DNA from: Pseudomonas laurentiana
GTDB lineage: Bacteria > Pseudomonadota > Gammaproteobacteria > Pseudomonadales > Pseudomonadaceae
Length of the DNA: 64,000 bases
NCBI RefSeq assembly: GCF_014648275.1
Contig: NZ_BMQU01000013.1
Location: 99,484-163,483, forward strand
Direction: 5' to 3'
The position numbers and the translations under genes are program-made. The notes below the pieces were generated by a model. That model was not told the origin of the DNA. It saw nothing but the letters and a program-made list of their open reading frames with translations, and did no database searches. This document shows, piece after piece, positions 21,975 to 31,489 of this stretch. How positions within the stretch are numbered: the first letter of the stretch is position 1; each line of letters begins with the position of its first letter.

Positions 21975-23090
21975 TTGATCGTCTTCCGTTATCTGTCTCG
22001 CGAGGTCATGCTGACCTTGAGCGCCGTCAGCGCCGTGCTGCTGGTCATCATCATGAGCGGGCGCTTCATCAAGTACCTTGCCCAGGCTGCACAGGGGCTG
22101 CTCGACCCGAGCGTGTTGTTCATGATCATGGGCTTCCGCATGCCGGGGTTCCTGCAACTGATCCTGCCACTGGGCCTGTTTCTGGGGATCTTGCTCGCCT
22201 ATGGTCGGCTCTACCTGGAAAGCGAGATGACTGTGCTCGCCGCCACCGGGATGAGTCAGCAGCGTCTGCTGGCCATGACCATGGCCCCCGCCTTGCTGGT
22301 GGCCTTGCTCGTGGCCTGGATGAGCCTGGCCCTTGCGCCTCAGGGCATGGCGCGGGTAGCGCAGATCATCAACGAGCAGGACGCCTTGACCGAGTTCGAT
22401 ACCCTGGTACCGGGGCGTTTCCAGACCTTGCGTGACGGTTCGCGTGTCACCTACAGCGAGCAGTTGTCCGATAACCGGGAGAACCTCGGCGGCGTGTTCA
22501 TTTCCGAGCGGCGTTTCTCCCAGGACAAGAGCAAGGACCGCGGTCCTTCAGTGCTGGTGGCCGAGAAGGGACGCCAGGAGGTGCAGGCCGATGGCAACCG
22601 TTACCTGATTCTGGAAAACGGCTACCGCTACGACGGTAATCCGGGGCAGGCTGATTACCGGGTCATCAAGTACGACACCTACGGGGTGCTGCTGCCCAAG
22701 CCGGAAGTCAGTGAGGAAGTGACGGATCGCGAGGCGATCCCGACGTCGAAGCTGCTGGGTGCCAAGACCTTGCGAGAGCGCTCCGAGTTGCAATGGCGGA
22801 TTTCGCTGCCGTTGCTGGTGTTTGTCGTGACCTTGCTGGCCGTGCCGCTGTCGCGCGTCAACCCGCGTCAAGGACGCTTCCTCAAGCTACTCCCGGCGAT
22901 TCTTTTGTATATGGCTTATCTGACAATGTTGATCGCTGCGCGTGGCGCTCTGGAAAAGGGCAAGGTACCGATCGCCCTGGGGCTGTGGTGGGTGCATGGG
23001 TTGTTCCTGCTCATTGGTATCGGGTTGATGTACTGGGAACCGCTGAAGCTCAAGCGTGCTGCCCGCCGTACGGAGGTGGCCCGTGGTTAA
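21975..23090 (+). CDS. lptF: LptF, LPS export permease
   Basis: A 371-residue inner-membrane permease of the LptB2FG exporter: six transmembrane helices with a periplasmic jellyroll between helices 3 and 4. The family N-terminus IVFRYLSREV begins at a TTG codon (21975), with an AGGAG site eight bases upstream (21962-21966). The open frame extends 49 codons further, but that part is unrelated. The 3' end overlaps lptG by eight bases. Confidence 0.93.
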   Translation: MIVFRYLSREVMLTLSAVSAVLLVIIMSGRFIKYLAQAAQGLLDPSVLFMIMGFRMPGFLQLILPLGLFLGILLAYGRLYLESEMTVLAATGMSQQRLLAMTMAPALLVALLVAWMSLALAPQGMARVAQIINEQDALTEFDTLVPGRFQTLRDGSRVTYSEQLSDNRENLGGVFISERRFSQDKSKDRGPSVLVAEKGRQEVQADGNRYLILENGYRYDGNPGQADYRVIKYDTYGVLLPKPEVSEEVTDREAIPTSKLLGAKTLRERSELQWRISLPLLVFVVTLLAVPLSRVNPRQGRFLKLLPAILLYMAYLTMLIAARGALEKGKVPIALGLWWVHGLFLLIGIGLMYWEPLKLKRAARRTEVARG

Positions 23091-24144
23091 ACTCGATCGT
23101 TACATCGGCAAGAGCGTGTTCCTGGCAATTATTGCCGTGCTGGGGATCATTCTTGGCCTGGCCTCGCTGTTTGCCTACATTGATGAAATGAGCGACATCA
23201 GCAACACCTACACCCTGATGGATGCCGCCAGCTATATCCTGTTGACCGCGCCTCGTCGCATCTACGACATGTTGCCGATGGCGGCACTGATCGGCTGCCT
23301 GATCGGCCTTGGCAGCTTGGCCAGTAGCAGTGAGTTGACCATCATGCGCGCGGCCGGGGTGTCCATCGGTCGTATCGTCTGGGCGGTCATGAAGCCGATG
23401 CTGGTGCTGATGCTGATCGGCGTGTTGATTGGCGAGTACCTGGCCCCTGTCACGGAGAACAAGGCCCAGGCCGACCGTTCTCTGGCGCAGGGCGGCGGGG
23501 AAGCGCAGTCCTCCAAGCGAGGCATGTGGCATCGCCAGGGCGATGAATTCGTCCATATCAACAGTGTGCAACCCAATGGCCTGCTCTATGGCGTGACCCG
23601 TTACCGGTTCGACAGCGAGCGCCATATGCTGACCTCCAGTTTTGCGCGCAAGGCCCAGTATCAGACGGATCATTGGCTGCTCAGTGGCGTGACCACCACG
23701 CATTTCCATGGCGACAGCACCGAAGTGCTCAAAAGTGCCGAGGAACGTTGGGATGTGTCGGTTACGCCGGCGCTGTTGAATACCGTGGTCGTTGCACCGG
23801 ATTCGCTCTCGATCACAGGGCTGTGGGATTACATTCATTACCTGTCTGACCAAGGTTTGAACAATGCCCGTTACTGGTTGGCGTTCTGGACCAAGGTGAT
23901 GCAGCCTGTTGTGACGGCGGCGCTAGTGCTTATGGCCGTATCGTTCATCTTTGGCCCCTTGCGTTCCGTGACCTTGGGGCAGCGTGTGTTCACCGGTGTG
24001 CTGGTGGGCTTCACCTTCCGAATTGCCCAGGACCTGCTGGGACCCTCCAGCCAGGTGTTCGGTTTCCCGCCATTGTTGGCGGTGCTGATCCCGGCGGGTA
24101 TCTGTGCGTTGACAGGGGTGTGGTTGTTGCGCAGGGCCGGTTGA
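23083..24144 (+). CDS. lptG: LptG, LPS export permease
   Basis: A 353-residue partner of LptF with the same six-helix plus jellyroll plan. Landmarks are KLDRYIGKSVF at the start, SSSELTIMRAAGVS after helix 3 (the coupling-helix region for LptB) and FRIAQDLLGPSSQVFGF near the end. It starts at GTG (23083) behind a GGAGG-type site and overlaps the end of lptF. Together with lptB at the window start this gives the complete exporter. Confidence 0.94.
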   Translation: MVKLDRYIGKSVFLAIIAVLGIILGLASLFAYIDEMSDISNTYTLMDAASYILLTAPRRIYDMLPMAALIGCLIGLGSLASSSELTIMRAAGVSIGRIVWAVMKPMLVLMLIGVLIGEYLAPVTENKAQADRSLAQGGGEAQSSKRGMWHRQGDEFVHINSVQPNGLLYGVTRYRFDSERHMLTSSFARKAQYQTDHWLLSGVTTTHFHGDSTEVLKSAEERWDVSVTPALLNTVVVAPDSLSITGLWDYIHYLSDQGLNNARYWLAFWTKVMQPVVTAALVLMAVSFIFGPLRSVTLGQRVFTGVLVGFTFRIAQDLLGPSSQVFGFPPLLAVLIPAGICALTGVWLLRRAG

Positions 24145-24156
24145 GTCTTAACCCGT

Positions 24157-24190
24157 ATGAAAAAGCCGACCCTGGGGTCGGCTTTTTCAT
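24157..24190. terminator. Bidirectional terminator between lptG and the RDD gene
   Basis: A long perfect stem with AAAAAGCCGACCC on one side and GGGTCGGCTTTTT on the other and a loop of only a few bases. It has A residues before and T residues after, so it can serve both the lptFG transcript and the convergent RDD gene. Confidence 0.9.
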
Positions 24191-24214
24191 GTGTGTCTGA
24201 TTACATTTCAGTAT

Positions 24215-24712
24215 TCAGGTCTTTTCCTTGCCCTTCTTGGGGATGCGCACCAGTTGACTGTCTGAGTACATGTCATGCCAGCTGCGTTTTTGTTTGTCGA
24301 TCAACACCCAGAAGAAGCCCAGGCCGAGGCACAGCCAGGAGGCGATAGAGACGACAAAGCGCAACAGCGCCTGCCACAGGCCGATGGCACTGCCGTCGGC
24401 GTTCTGCACGCGAATCCCCCAGACCTGCATCCCCAAGGTCTGCCCGCCATGGGTCCAGAACTTGGCAAAGAATCCAAAGAGCATGAACACCAGAATGGTC
24501 GACAGCAGCGGGTCCGTGTCCAGGGCTCCGGCGTCGGTCAGTTCGCGCATCCTGGCCTCGCCAATGAACGCCATCATGATCATCTTGTAGACCAGGGTGG
24601 TGACCATCAGTAGCGCAGTACACAGCAGGAAATCATAGAACATCGCCGCCAGGCGGCGCCCCAGGCCGACGGCGGGGAAGTCGCCTTGAGGCTTCAACAG
24701 GTGCTTGGGCAT
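24215..24712 (-). CDS. RDD-family membrane protein
   Basis: A 165-residue membrane protein with the RDD pattern: GLGRRLAAMFYDFLL (Arg and Asp of the motif), a second hydrophobic segment, then GGQTLGMQVWGIRVQNADG and a final SWHDMYSDSQLVRIPK. About four membrane segments. The function of the family is uncertain (some members are linked to ion transport). The ATG at 24712 has a strong AAGGAGG site; nine upstream codons are open but unneeded. Confidence 0.88.
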   Translation of the reverse strand: MPKHLLKPQGDFPAVGLGRRLAAMFYDFLLCTALLMVTTLVYKMIMMAFIGEARMRELTDAGALDTDPLLSTILVFMLFGFFAKFWTHGGQTLGMQVWGIRVQNADGSAIGLWQALLRFVVSIASWLCLGLGFFWVLIDKQKRSWHDMYSDSQLVRIPKKGKEKT

Positions 24713-24763
24713 GCAGGAAGCCCTCCTTGCTAAAAACACCCATTCTACGGAATTACAGGCACA

Positions 24764-24797
24764 AAAAAGCCCCTGCTGTTCCCAGCAGGGGCTTTTT
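24764..24797 (-). terminator. Terminator of the cold-shock gene
   Basis: AAAAAGCCCCTGCTG and CAGCAGGGGCTTTTT form a perfect 15-base stem with a four-base loop. It follows the cold-shock gene stop by ten bases and carries T runs on both strands. Confidence 0.92.
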
Positions 24798-24806
24798 ATC
24801 GGGAAA

Positions 24807-25019
24807 TCAATTTTCCGCGATAACTTCGTCAGCCTGCATGCCTTTCTGGCCTTGCACGGCGATGAAGGTAACTTTCTGGCCTTCTTTCAGGCTCTTGAAG
24901 CCATTGCCCTGAATAGCGCGGAAGTGTACGAACAGATCCGGACCGCTTTCTGGAGTGATGAAACCAAAACCTTTTTCGTCGTTAAACCACTTGACGGTAC
25001 CGCTCTGACGAGTCGACAT
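24807..25019 (-). CDS. CspA-family cold-shock protein
   Basis: A 70-residue single cold-shock domain. RNP1 is KGFGFI and RNP2 is LFVHF, in the order [18 protein letters not shown] then DLFVHFRAI. It binds single-stranded RNA/DNA as an RNA chaperone; whether it is cold-induced cannot be read from the protein. The gene has an AT-rich upstream region of more than 200 bases, as expected for a regulated leader, and its own terminator. Downstream of gcvT on the same strand but probably a separate unit. Confidence 0.93.
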   Translation of the reverse strand: MSTRQSGTVKWFNDEKGFGFITPESGPDLFVHFRAIQGNGFKSLKEGQKVTFIAVQGQKGMQADEVIAEN

Positions 25020-25366
25020 AGCTTATTTCCTATGAAACTTAGAATTAGTAACAGTTTCTTTCAAATGAAAGAGTACTGGGCTGGGTTGCAGGAAAGTAAG
25101 AGACGTCGAACGGGTTGTAGCAAACCTCAGAGCTACTGCCCAGGTCACGAACTATTGCGACCCATGCAAACACAGTGGACAGACAATACGCTAACTTTGA
25201 AGACAAAAACAAGCCCTGAAAAGCGCCGGATTTCGACCTTTTGACCGGTGCTCAGGCATTTTTTTCTGGCGTGTTCCAAGCGGTTTTTCGGCTCTGTTCA
25301 AATGCTCCGAAACGCGTTCGGTTACGAAAATGCCGAGCGCGTTTCGTCGCGTGTTTTGTGCCGTTC
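25020..25366. other. Gene-free stretch between gcvT and the cold-shock gene, with a hairpin at 25213-25257
   Basis: 347 bases without a gene, holding the long leader/promoter region of the cold-shock gene. Near the gcvT side a two-part stem (GCCCTGA with TCAGGC, GCGCCGG with CCGGTGC) is flanked by T7 on the plus strand (25259-25265) and a T-rich run on the minus strand. It may terminate gcvT transcripts. I found no convincing cold-shock promoter hexamers. Confidence 0.4.
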
Positions 25367-26491
25367 TCAGCCGCGGTAGTAGCGTTGGGCAACAAAAGGC
25401 ATCTTGCTGACTTTCATGGCTACGCGCTTGCCTCGGACAATGGCCCACACCGGGGTATCCAGTGCGGCATGTGCAGCATCCAGATAACCCATGGCCACAG
25501 GGGCGCTCAGGGTCGGGCCGAATCCACCACTGCAGACACGGCCAATGACGCTGCCGGCCTCATCGACAATCTCGGCATCTTCACGTACGGGGGTGCGTTC
25601 CTGAGGCAGCAGGCCGACACGCTTGCGTGCAACACCGTCGTGCTGTTGAGCGAAGATGCGCTCGGCACCCGGGAAGCCGCCGGCTCGTGCGCCATCGGCA
25701 CGGCGTACTTTGGAGATAGCCCAGAGCAGGCTCGCCTCGATAGGCGTGGTTTGCGCATTCATGTCATGGCCATACAGGCACAGGCCAGCTTCCAGGCGCA
25801 GCGAGTCGCGTGCACCCAGGCCGATTGGCGCCACTTCCGGCTCAGCCAGCAGGCGACGGGCCAGCGCATCGGCATTGGCGGCCGGCACAGAAATTTCAAA
25901 GCCGTCTTCACCGGTGTAGCCGGATCGGCTGACGTAGCAATCCACACCCAGCAACTGCACGCGGGTGAATTGCATGAAGGTCATGCCCGCGACCTCAGGT
26001 GCCAGGCGTGCCAGTACCTTGACCGCCGCTGGGCCCTGCAGGGCCAGCAGCGCGCGCTCTTCAAACAAGGGCTGGATTTCGCACTGGCTGCCGATGTGCT
26101 TGCGCAGATGCGCCAGGTCCTGGTCCTTGCAGGCGGCGTTGACCACCAGGAACAGGGTGTCGTTGCCCAGGTTGGCGACCATCAGGTCGTCGAGGATGCC
26201 GCCTTGTTCGTTGGTGAACATGGCATAGCGCTGCATACCGACTGGCAAATCGATGATATCCACCGGTACCAGGCTTTCCAGGGCCTTGGCCGCTTCACTG
26301 CCGGTCAGGCGGATCTGGCCCATGTGCGAGACATCGAACAGCCCGGCCTGCTCACGGCTGTGCAGGTGTTCTTTCATCACTCCCAGGGGGTACTGCACGG
26401 GCATGTCGTAGCCGGCGAAAGGCACCATGCGTGCGCCCAGTTCCAGGTGCAGGGCATGCAGTGGGGTGGTGTGCAGTGTTTCGGTGGACAT
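25367..26491 (-). CDS. gcvT: GcvT, aminomethyltransferase (T protein)
   Basis: A 374-residue T protein of the glycine cleavage system: it takes the aminomethyl group from lipoyl-GcvH, releases ammonia and makes 5,10-methylene-tetrahydrofolate. Family signs are the N-terminal [29 protein letters not shown] and [12 protein letters not shown]. It is last of gcvH-gcvP-sdaA-gcvT, 33 bases after sdaA. Pseudomonas species often carry a second gcv cluster, so the isozyme number is left out. Confidence 0.95.
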   Translation of the reverse strand: MSTETLHTTPLHALHLELGARMVPFAGYDMPVQYPLGVMKEHLHSREQAGLFDVSHMGQIRLTGSEAAKALESLVPVDIIDLPVGMQRYAMFTNEQGGILDDLMVANLGNDTLFLVVNAACKDQDLAHLRKHIGSQCEIQPLFEERALLALQGPAAVKVLARLAPEVAGMTFMQFTRVQLLGVDCYVSRSGYTGEDGFEISVPAANADALARRLLAEPEVAPIGLGARDSLRLEAGLCLYGHDMNAQTTPIEASLLWAISKVRRADGARAGGFPGAERIFAQQHDGVARKRVGLLPQERTPVREDAEIVDEAGSVIGRVCSGGFGPTLSAPVAMGYLDAAHAALDTPVWAIVRGKRVAMKVSKMPFVAQRYYRG

Positions 26492-26524
26492 TGATGACTC
26501 CTTGGGGCTTGAGAGGGGGAGGTG

Positions 26525-27901
<1,377 letters not shown>

Positions 27902-27928
27902 GGTCGTACCCTCAGGGGTGGGACGGTT

Positions 27929-27955
27929 GCAGGAGCCGGTTGCGACGGCTCCTGC
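27929..27955. repeat. Intercistronic REP-like hairpin between gcvP and sdaA
   Basis: GCAGGAGCCG (27929-27938) and CGGCTCCTGC (27946-27955) form a perfect ten-base stem with a seven-base loop. No T tract follows in either direction, so it is more likely an mRNA-processing or stabilising element than a full terminator. Confidence 0.55.
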
Positions 27956-27965
27956 TGTTCAGGCA

Positions 27966-30821
27966 TCAGGCGTCCTGATAGCTCTCGATCGACGGGCAGG
28001 CGCAGACCAGGTTACGGTCGCCGAACACGTTGTCTACCCGGCCGACCGGTGGCCAGTACTTGGCTTCGATCAGCGTCGGCAGCGGGTACACCGCCTGTTC
28101 GCGGCTGTAGCCGTGTGCCCACTCGCCCACCAGTTCGGCCGCGGTATGCGGTGCGTTCTTCAGTGGGTTGTCGTCCTTGTCCAGGCTGCCATTCTCGACC
28201 GCGCGAATCTCTTCGCGGATGCAGATCATTGCGTTGCAGAAGCGGTCCAGTTCTTCCTTGGACTCACTCTCGGTTGGCTCGATCATCAGCGTGCCGGCCA
28301 CTGGGAAGGACATGGTCGGGGCGTGGAAACCGAAGTCGATCAGGCGCTTGGCCACATCGTCAACGCTGATACCGCTGCTGTCTTTGAGTGGGCGCAGGTC
28401 AAGGATGCACTCATGTGCAACCAGGCCGTTGCTGCCGGTGTACAACACAGGATAGTGCTCTTCCAGACGGCGGGCGATGTAGTTGGCGTTGAGGATCGCC
28501 ATCTGCGAGGCGCGCTTGAGGCCCGCGCCACCCATCATGCGAATGTACATCCAGGTGATCGGCAGAATGCTTGCGCTGCCGAACGGTGCAGCGCAGACGG
28601 CGCCTTCCTTGCAATCCATGTGCCCGTGGCCCGGCAGGAACGGTGCCAGGTGGGCCTTGACGCCAATCGGACCGACGCCCGGGCCGCCACCGCCGTGTGG
28701 AATGCAGAAGGTTTTGTGCAGGTTCAGGTGCGACACGTCGCCGCCGAACTTGCCAGGGGCGCACAGGCCGACCATTGCGTTCATGTTGGCGCCGTCGATG
28801 TACACCTGGCCGCCGTTGTCATGGATGATCGCGCAGATTTCGCCGATGGCTTCCTCGAACACGCCGTGGGTCGACGGGTAAGTGATCATCAGTGCCGCGA
28901 GGTGCTCGCGGTGCTCGATGGCCTTGGCGCGCAGGTCGTCGATATCGACGTTGCCGCGAGCGTCACAGGCCGTTACCACCACGCGCATACCGGCCATGTG
29001 TGCGGTAGCCGGGTTGGTACCATGGGCCGACGATGGGATCAGGCAGATGTCGCGACGATCGTCGCCACGGCTCTGGTGGTATGCACGGATGGCCAACAGG
29101 CCGGCGTACTCGCCCTGAGAACCGGCGTTAGGTTGCAGCGATACCGCGTCGTAGCCGGTGGCTGCGCAGAGCATGGCCTCCAGTTCGTCGGTCAGTTGCT
29201 GGTAACCCTGGCTCTGTTCTGCCGGAGCGAAGGGGTGCAGGTTGCCGAACTCGGCCCAGGTCACTGGAATCATTTCACTGGCGGCGTTGAGCTTCATGGT
29301 GCAGGAGCCCAGCGGGATCATGGTGCGGTCCAGCGCCAAGTCCTTGTCGGCCAGTTTGCGCAGGTAGCGCATCAGCTCGGTTTCGCTGTGGTAGCGGTTG
29401 AACACCGGGTGTTCAAGGATCGCGGACTGGCGTAGCAGAGCCGCTGGCAGGCGCGACTCGACGCGGGCTGCCAGGGTAGCGAAGTCCGGCAACGCCTGGC
29501 CATTGGCAAACAGTGCCCAGAGGGTTTCGACATCGGCCTGACGGCTGGTCTCGTCCAGCGACAGACCCAGGCGCTGGGCGTCGATCTGGCGGAGGTTCAA
29601 CTGCTGGGCGCGGGCGCTTTCATGCAACGCAGCCGTGTTGCTGCCAGTGGCCAGGGTCAGGGTATCGAAGAAGCTGTGTGGCTCGACGGTAACACCCAGT
29701 GCCTGCAGGCCGGCTGCAAGGATGGCAGTCAACTGGTGGGTGCGCTCGGCGATCTGCTTCAGGCCTTTCGGGCCGTGGTAGACGGCGTACATGCTGGCAA
29801 TGTTGGCCAGCAGCACTTGGGCGGTGCAGATGTTGCTGGTGGCCTTTTCGCGACGAATGTGTTGCTCGCGGGTTTGCATGGCCAGGCGCAGTGCAGTCTT
29901 GCCGAAACGATCGATCGACACGCCGACCAAGCGGCCCGGCATGTCGCGTTTGAACGCGTCTCGGGTGGAGAAGTAGGCAGCGTGCGGGCCACCGAAGCCC
30001 AGTGGAACACCAAAGCGCTGGGCGCTGCCGATGGCCACGTCGGCGCCGAATTCGCCCGGTGGCGTCAGTAAGGTCAGGGCCAGCAGGTCGGCGGCGACCG
30101 CGACCAGGGCATTGGCGGCGTGGAAGCGCTCGGTCAGCTCGCGGTAGTCGAAGACTTCACCGTTGCTGGCCGGGTACTGCAGCAGAGCACCAAAGAACGC
30201 GCTGACGTCGCTCAGTTCGCGCTCGTCGCCCACTACCACTTCGATACCCAGCGGTTCGGCGCGGGTGCGCAGTACGTCGAGGGTTTGTGGATGGCAATGT
30301 ACGGAAGCGAAGAAGGCATGGCTGCCTTTGTTCTTGCTCAGACGCTTGCAGAAGGTCATGGCTTCGGCAGCAGCGGTGGCTTCATCGAGCAACGAGGCGT
30401 TGGCAATCGGCAGGCCGGTCAGGTCGCTGATCAGGGTCTGGAAGTTCAGCAGGGCTTCCAGGCGGCCTTGGGAAATTTCCGGTTGGTACGGGGTGTAGGC
30501 GGTATACCAGGCCGGGTTTTCCAGCAGGTTGCGCAGGATCGGCGCAGGAGTATGGCAGTTGTAGTAGCCCTGGCCAATAAAGGTCTTGAACAACTGGTTC
30601 TTGCTGGCGATGGCCTTGAGCGCCGCCAGTGCGTCTGCTTCGCTCTGACCGTCGCCAGCATCGAGCACGCTGGTGCCCTTGATACTGTCGGGGATCACGC
30701 TGGCGCTCATGGCGTCCAGTGAATCAAAGCCCAGGGTGGCAAGCATGCTCAGCTCGTCATCCTGGCGTGGGCCGATGTGCCGGGCGATGAATTCGTTGGC
30801 GGTGCCGAGGTTGATGGTCAT
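27966..30821 (-). CDS. gcvP: GcvP, glycine dehydrogenase (decarboxylating), P protein
   Basis: A 951-residue PLP enzyme that decarboxylates glycine and loads the aminomethyl group onto lipoyl-GcvH. It is the fused full-length (alpha plus beta) type. The PLP lysine is about Lys703 in [19 protein letters not shown]; the N-terminal half has [15 protein letters not shown]. It follows gcvH by nine bases. Confidence 0.97.
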   Translation of the reverse strand: MTINLGTANEFIARHIGPRQDDELSMLATLGFDSLDAMSASVIPDSIKGTSVLDAGDGQSEADALAALKAIASKNQLFKTFIGQGYYNCHTPAPILRNLLENPAWYTAYTPYQPEISQGRLEALLNFQTLISDLTGLPIANASLLDEATAAAEAMTFCKRLSKNKGSHAFFASVHCHPQTLDVLRTRAEPLGIEVVVGDERELSDVSAFFGALLQYPASNGEVFDYRELTERFHAANALVAVAADLLALTLLTPPGEFGADVAIGSAQRFGVPLGFGGPHAAYFSTRDAFKRDMPGRLVGVSIDRFGKTALRLAMQTREQHIRREKATSNICTAQVLLANIASMYAVYHGPKGLKQIAERTHQLTAILAAGLQALGVTVEPHSFFDTLTLATGSNTAALHESARAQQLNLRQIDAQRLGLSLDETSRQADVETLWALFANGQALPDFATLAARVESRLPAALLRQSAILEHPVFNRYHSETELMRYLRKLADKDLALDRTMIPLGSCTMKLNAASEMIPVTWAEFGNLHPFAPAEQSQGYQQLTDELEAMLCAATGYDAVSLQPNAGSQGEYAGLLAIRAYHQSRGDDRRDICLIPSSAHGTNPATAHMAGMRVVVTACDARGNVDIDDLRAKAIEHREHLAALMITYPSTHGVFEEAIGEICAIIHDNGGQVYIDGANMNAMVGLCAPGKFGGDVSHLNLHKTFCIPHGGGGPGVGPIGVKAHLAPFLPGHGHMDCKEGAVCAAPFGSASILPITWMYIRMMGGAGLKRASQMAILNANYIARRLEEHYPVLYTGSNGLVAHECILDLRPLKDSSGISVDDVAKRLIDFGFHAPTMSFPVAGTLMIEPTESESKEELDRFCNAMICIREEIRAVENGSLDKDDNPLKNAPHTAAELVGEWAHGYSREQAVYPLPTLIEAKYWPPVGRVDNVFGDRNLVCACPSIESYQDA

Positions 30822-30830
30822 GGCTGTTCC

Positions 30831-31214
30831 TCAGGCGTCAGCGTTGGCTTTGATCAGGCGGTCGTAGGCGTTCTGGTCGAGCAGTTGCCCTACGGCGTTG
30901 GCGTCGGCCGGGATGAAACGGAAGAACCAGCCTTCGCCCAGTGGATCTTCGTTGACCAGCTCAGGGCTGCTTTCCAGGTTTTCGTTGACGGCAACGACTT
31001 CGCCGTCGAGTGGCATGTAGACGCCACTGGCAGCCTTGACCGATTCGACGGTAGACGCTTCGGCGCCTTTTTCGTACTGCTGCAGTTCCGGCAGTTGCAC
31101 ATAGACCACATCACCCAGCGCGTTCTGGGCGAACGCGGTAATGCCAACCGTGACGCTGCCGTCAGCTTCGGCACGCAGCCATTCGTGATCTTCGGTAAAA
31201 CGCAACTCGCTCAT
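30831..31214 (-). CDS. gcvH: GcvH, glycine cleavage H protein
   Basis: A 127-residue lipoyl carrier protein. The lipoylated lysine is Lys60 in VESVKAASGVY. It shuttles the aminomethyl intermediate between GcvP, GcvT and the L protein (lipoamide dehydrogenase, not in this window). First gene of the gcv operon, behind a -24/-12 promoter and three dyads for the neighbouring activator. Confidence 0.96.
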   Translation of the reverse strand: MSELRFTEDHEWLRAEADGSVTVGITAFAQNALGDVVYVQLPELQQYEKGAEASTVESVKAASGVYMPLDGEVVAVNENLESSPELVNEDPLGEGWFFRFIPADANAVGQLLDQNAYDRLIKANADA

Positions 31215-31281
31215 GGGAATTCCTCGGGGGACACGGTGACGGGCCGGTTACGCAACCAGGCCTAGGACTGGTAACTCCTTA

Positions 31282-31296
31282 GCAATTTTGTGGCCA
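31282..31296 (-). promoter_or_regulatory. Sigma54 (-24/-12) promoter of the gcv operon
   Basis: On the minus strand the sequence TGGCCACAAAATTGC has GG and GC separated by exactly ten bases, preceded by T and followed by T, matching the sigma54 consensus TTGGC-N8-TTGCT. It lies about 68 bases before the gcvH start and downstream of the activator dyads. Confidence 0.85.
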
Positions 31297-31353
31297 ATTC
31301 GATAATTTCTATATAAATCAAATACTTATGTTTTTTCGTGAATGCGAGATGAC

Positions 31354-31381
31354 ACAGCTGTAGCGAAATCGCTACAGCTGT
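31354..31381. promoter_or_regulatory. GcsR-type enhancer site 1 (distal part of a perfect 28-base palindrome)
   Basis: TGTAGCG-AAAT-CGCTACA (31359-31376) is the core of a perfect palindrome with 13-base arms around an AA centre (31354-31381). It fits the TGTAACG-N4-CGTTCCG pattern reported, as I recall, for P. aeruginosa GcsR. It is nearest of the three to the -24 box. Confidence 0.75.
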
Positions 31382-31439
31382 AGTGTGGAAAAAAAGCTCA
31401 AGGGGATCAAAACCTTGCGTTGCAGCACAAAACCCGCGC

Positions 31440-31457
31440 TGTATCGAAATCGTTACG
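31440..31457. promoter_or_regulatory. GcsR-type enhancer site 2
   Basis: TGTATCG-AAAT-CGTTACG: an 18-base imperfect dyad with the same N4 spacing as sites 1 and 3. It starts 19 bases before site 3, close to two DNA turns, so both can be bound on the same face. Confidence 0.75.
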
Positions 31458-31458
31458 C

Positions 31459-31476
31459 TGTAGCGTTTTCAGTACG
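31459..31476. promoter_or_regulatory. GcsR-type enhancer site 3
   Basis: TGTAGCG-TTTT-CAGTACG: a third, more degenerate dyad of the same form, ending 14 bases before the gcsR stop codon. Confidence 0.65.
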
Positions 31477-31489
31477 CTAAAGGTCGTTT

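Noticed and set aside
24705-25244. 179-codon plus-strand frame opposite the cold-shock gene
   Set aside because: It reads through the perfect terminator at 24764-24797 and the antisense of the cold-shock domain; no independent support.
31215-31281. Glycine riboswitch before gcvH
   Set aside because: The leader from the -24/-12 promoter to gcvH is only about 70 bases, too short for a tandem glycine aptamer, and no typical aptamer core was seen.
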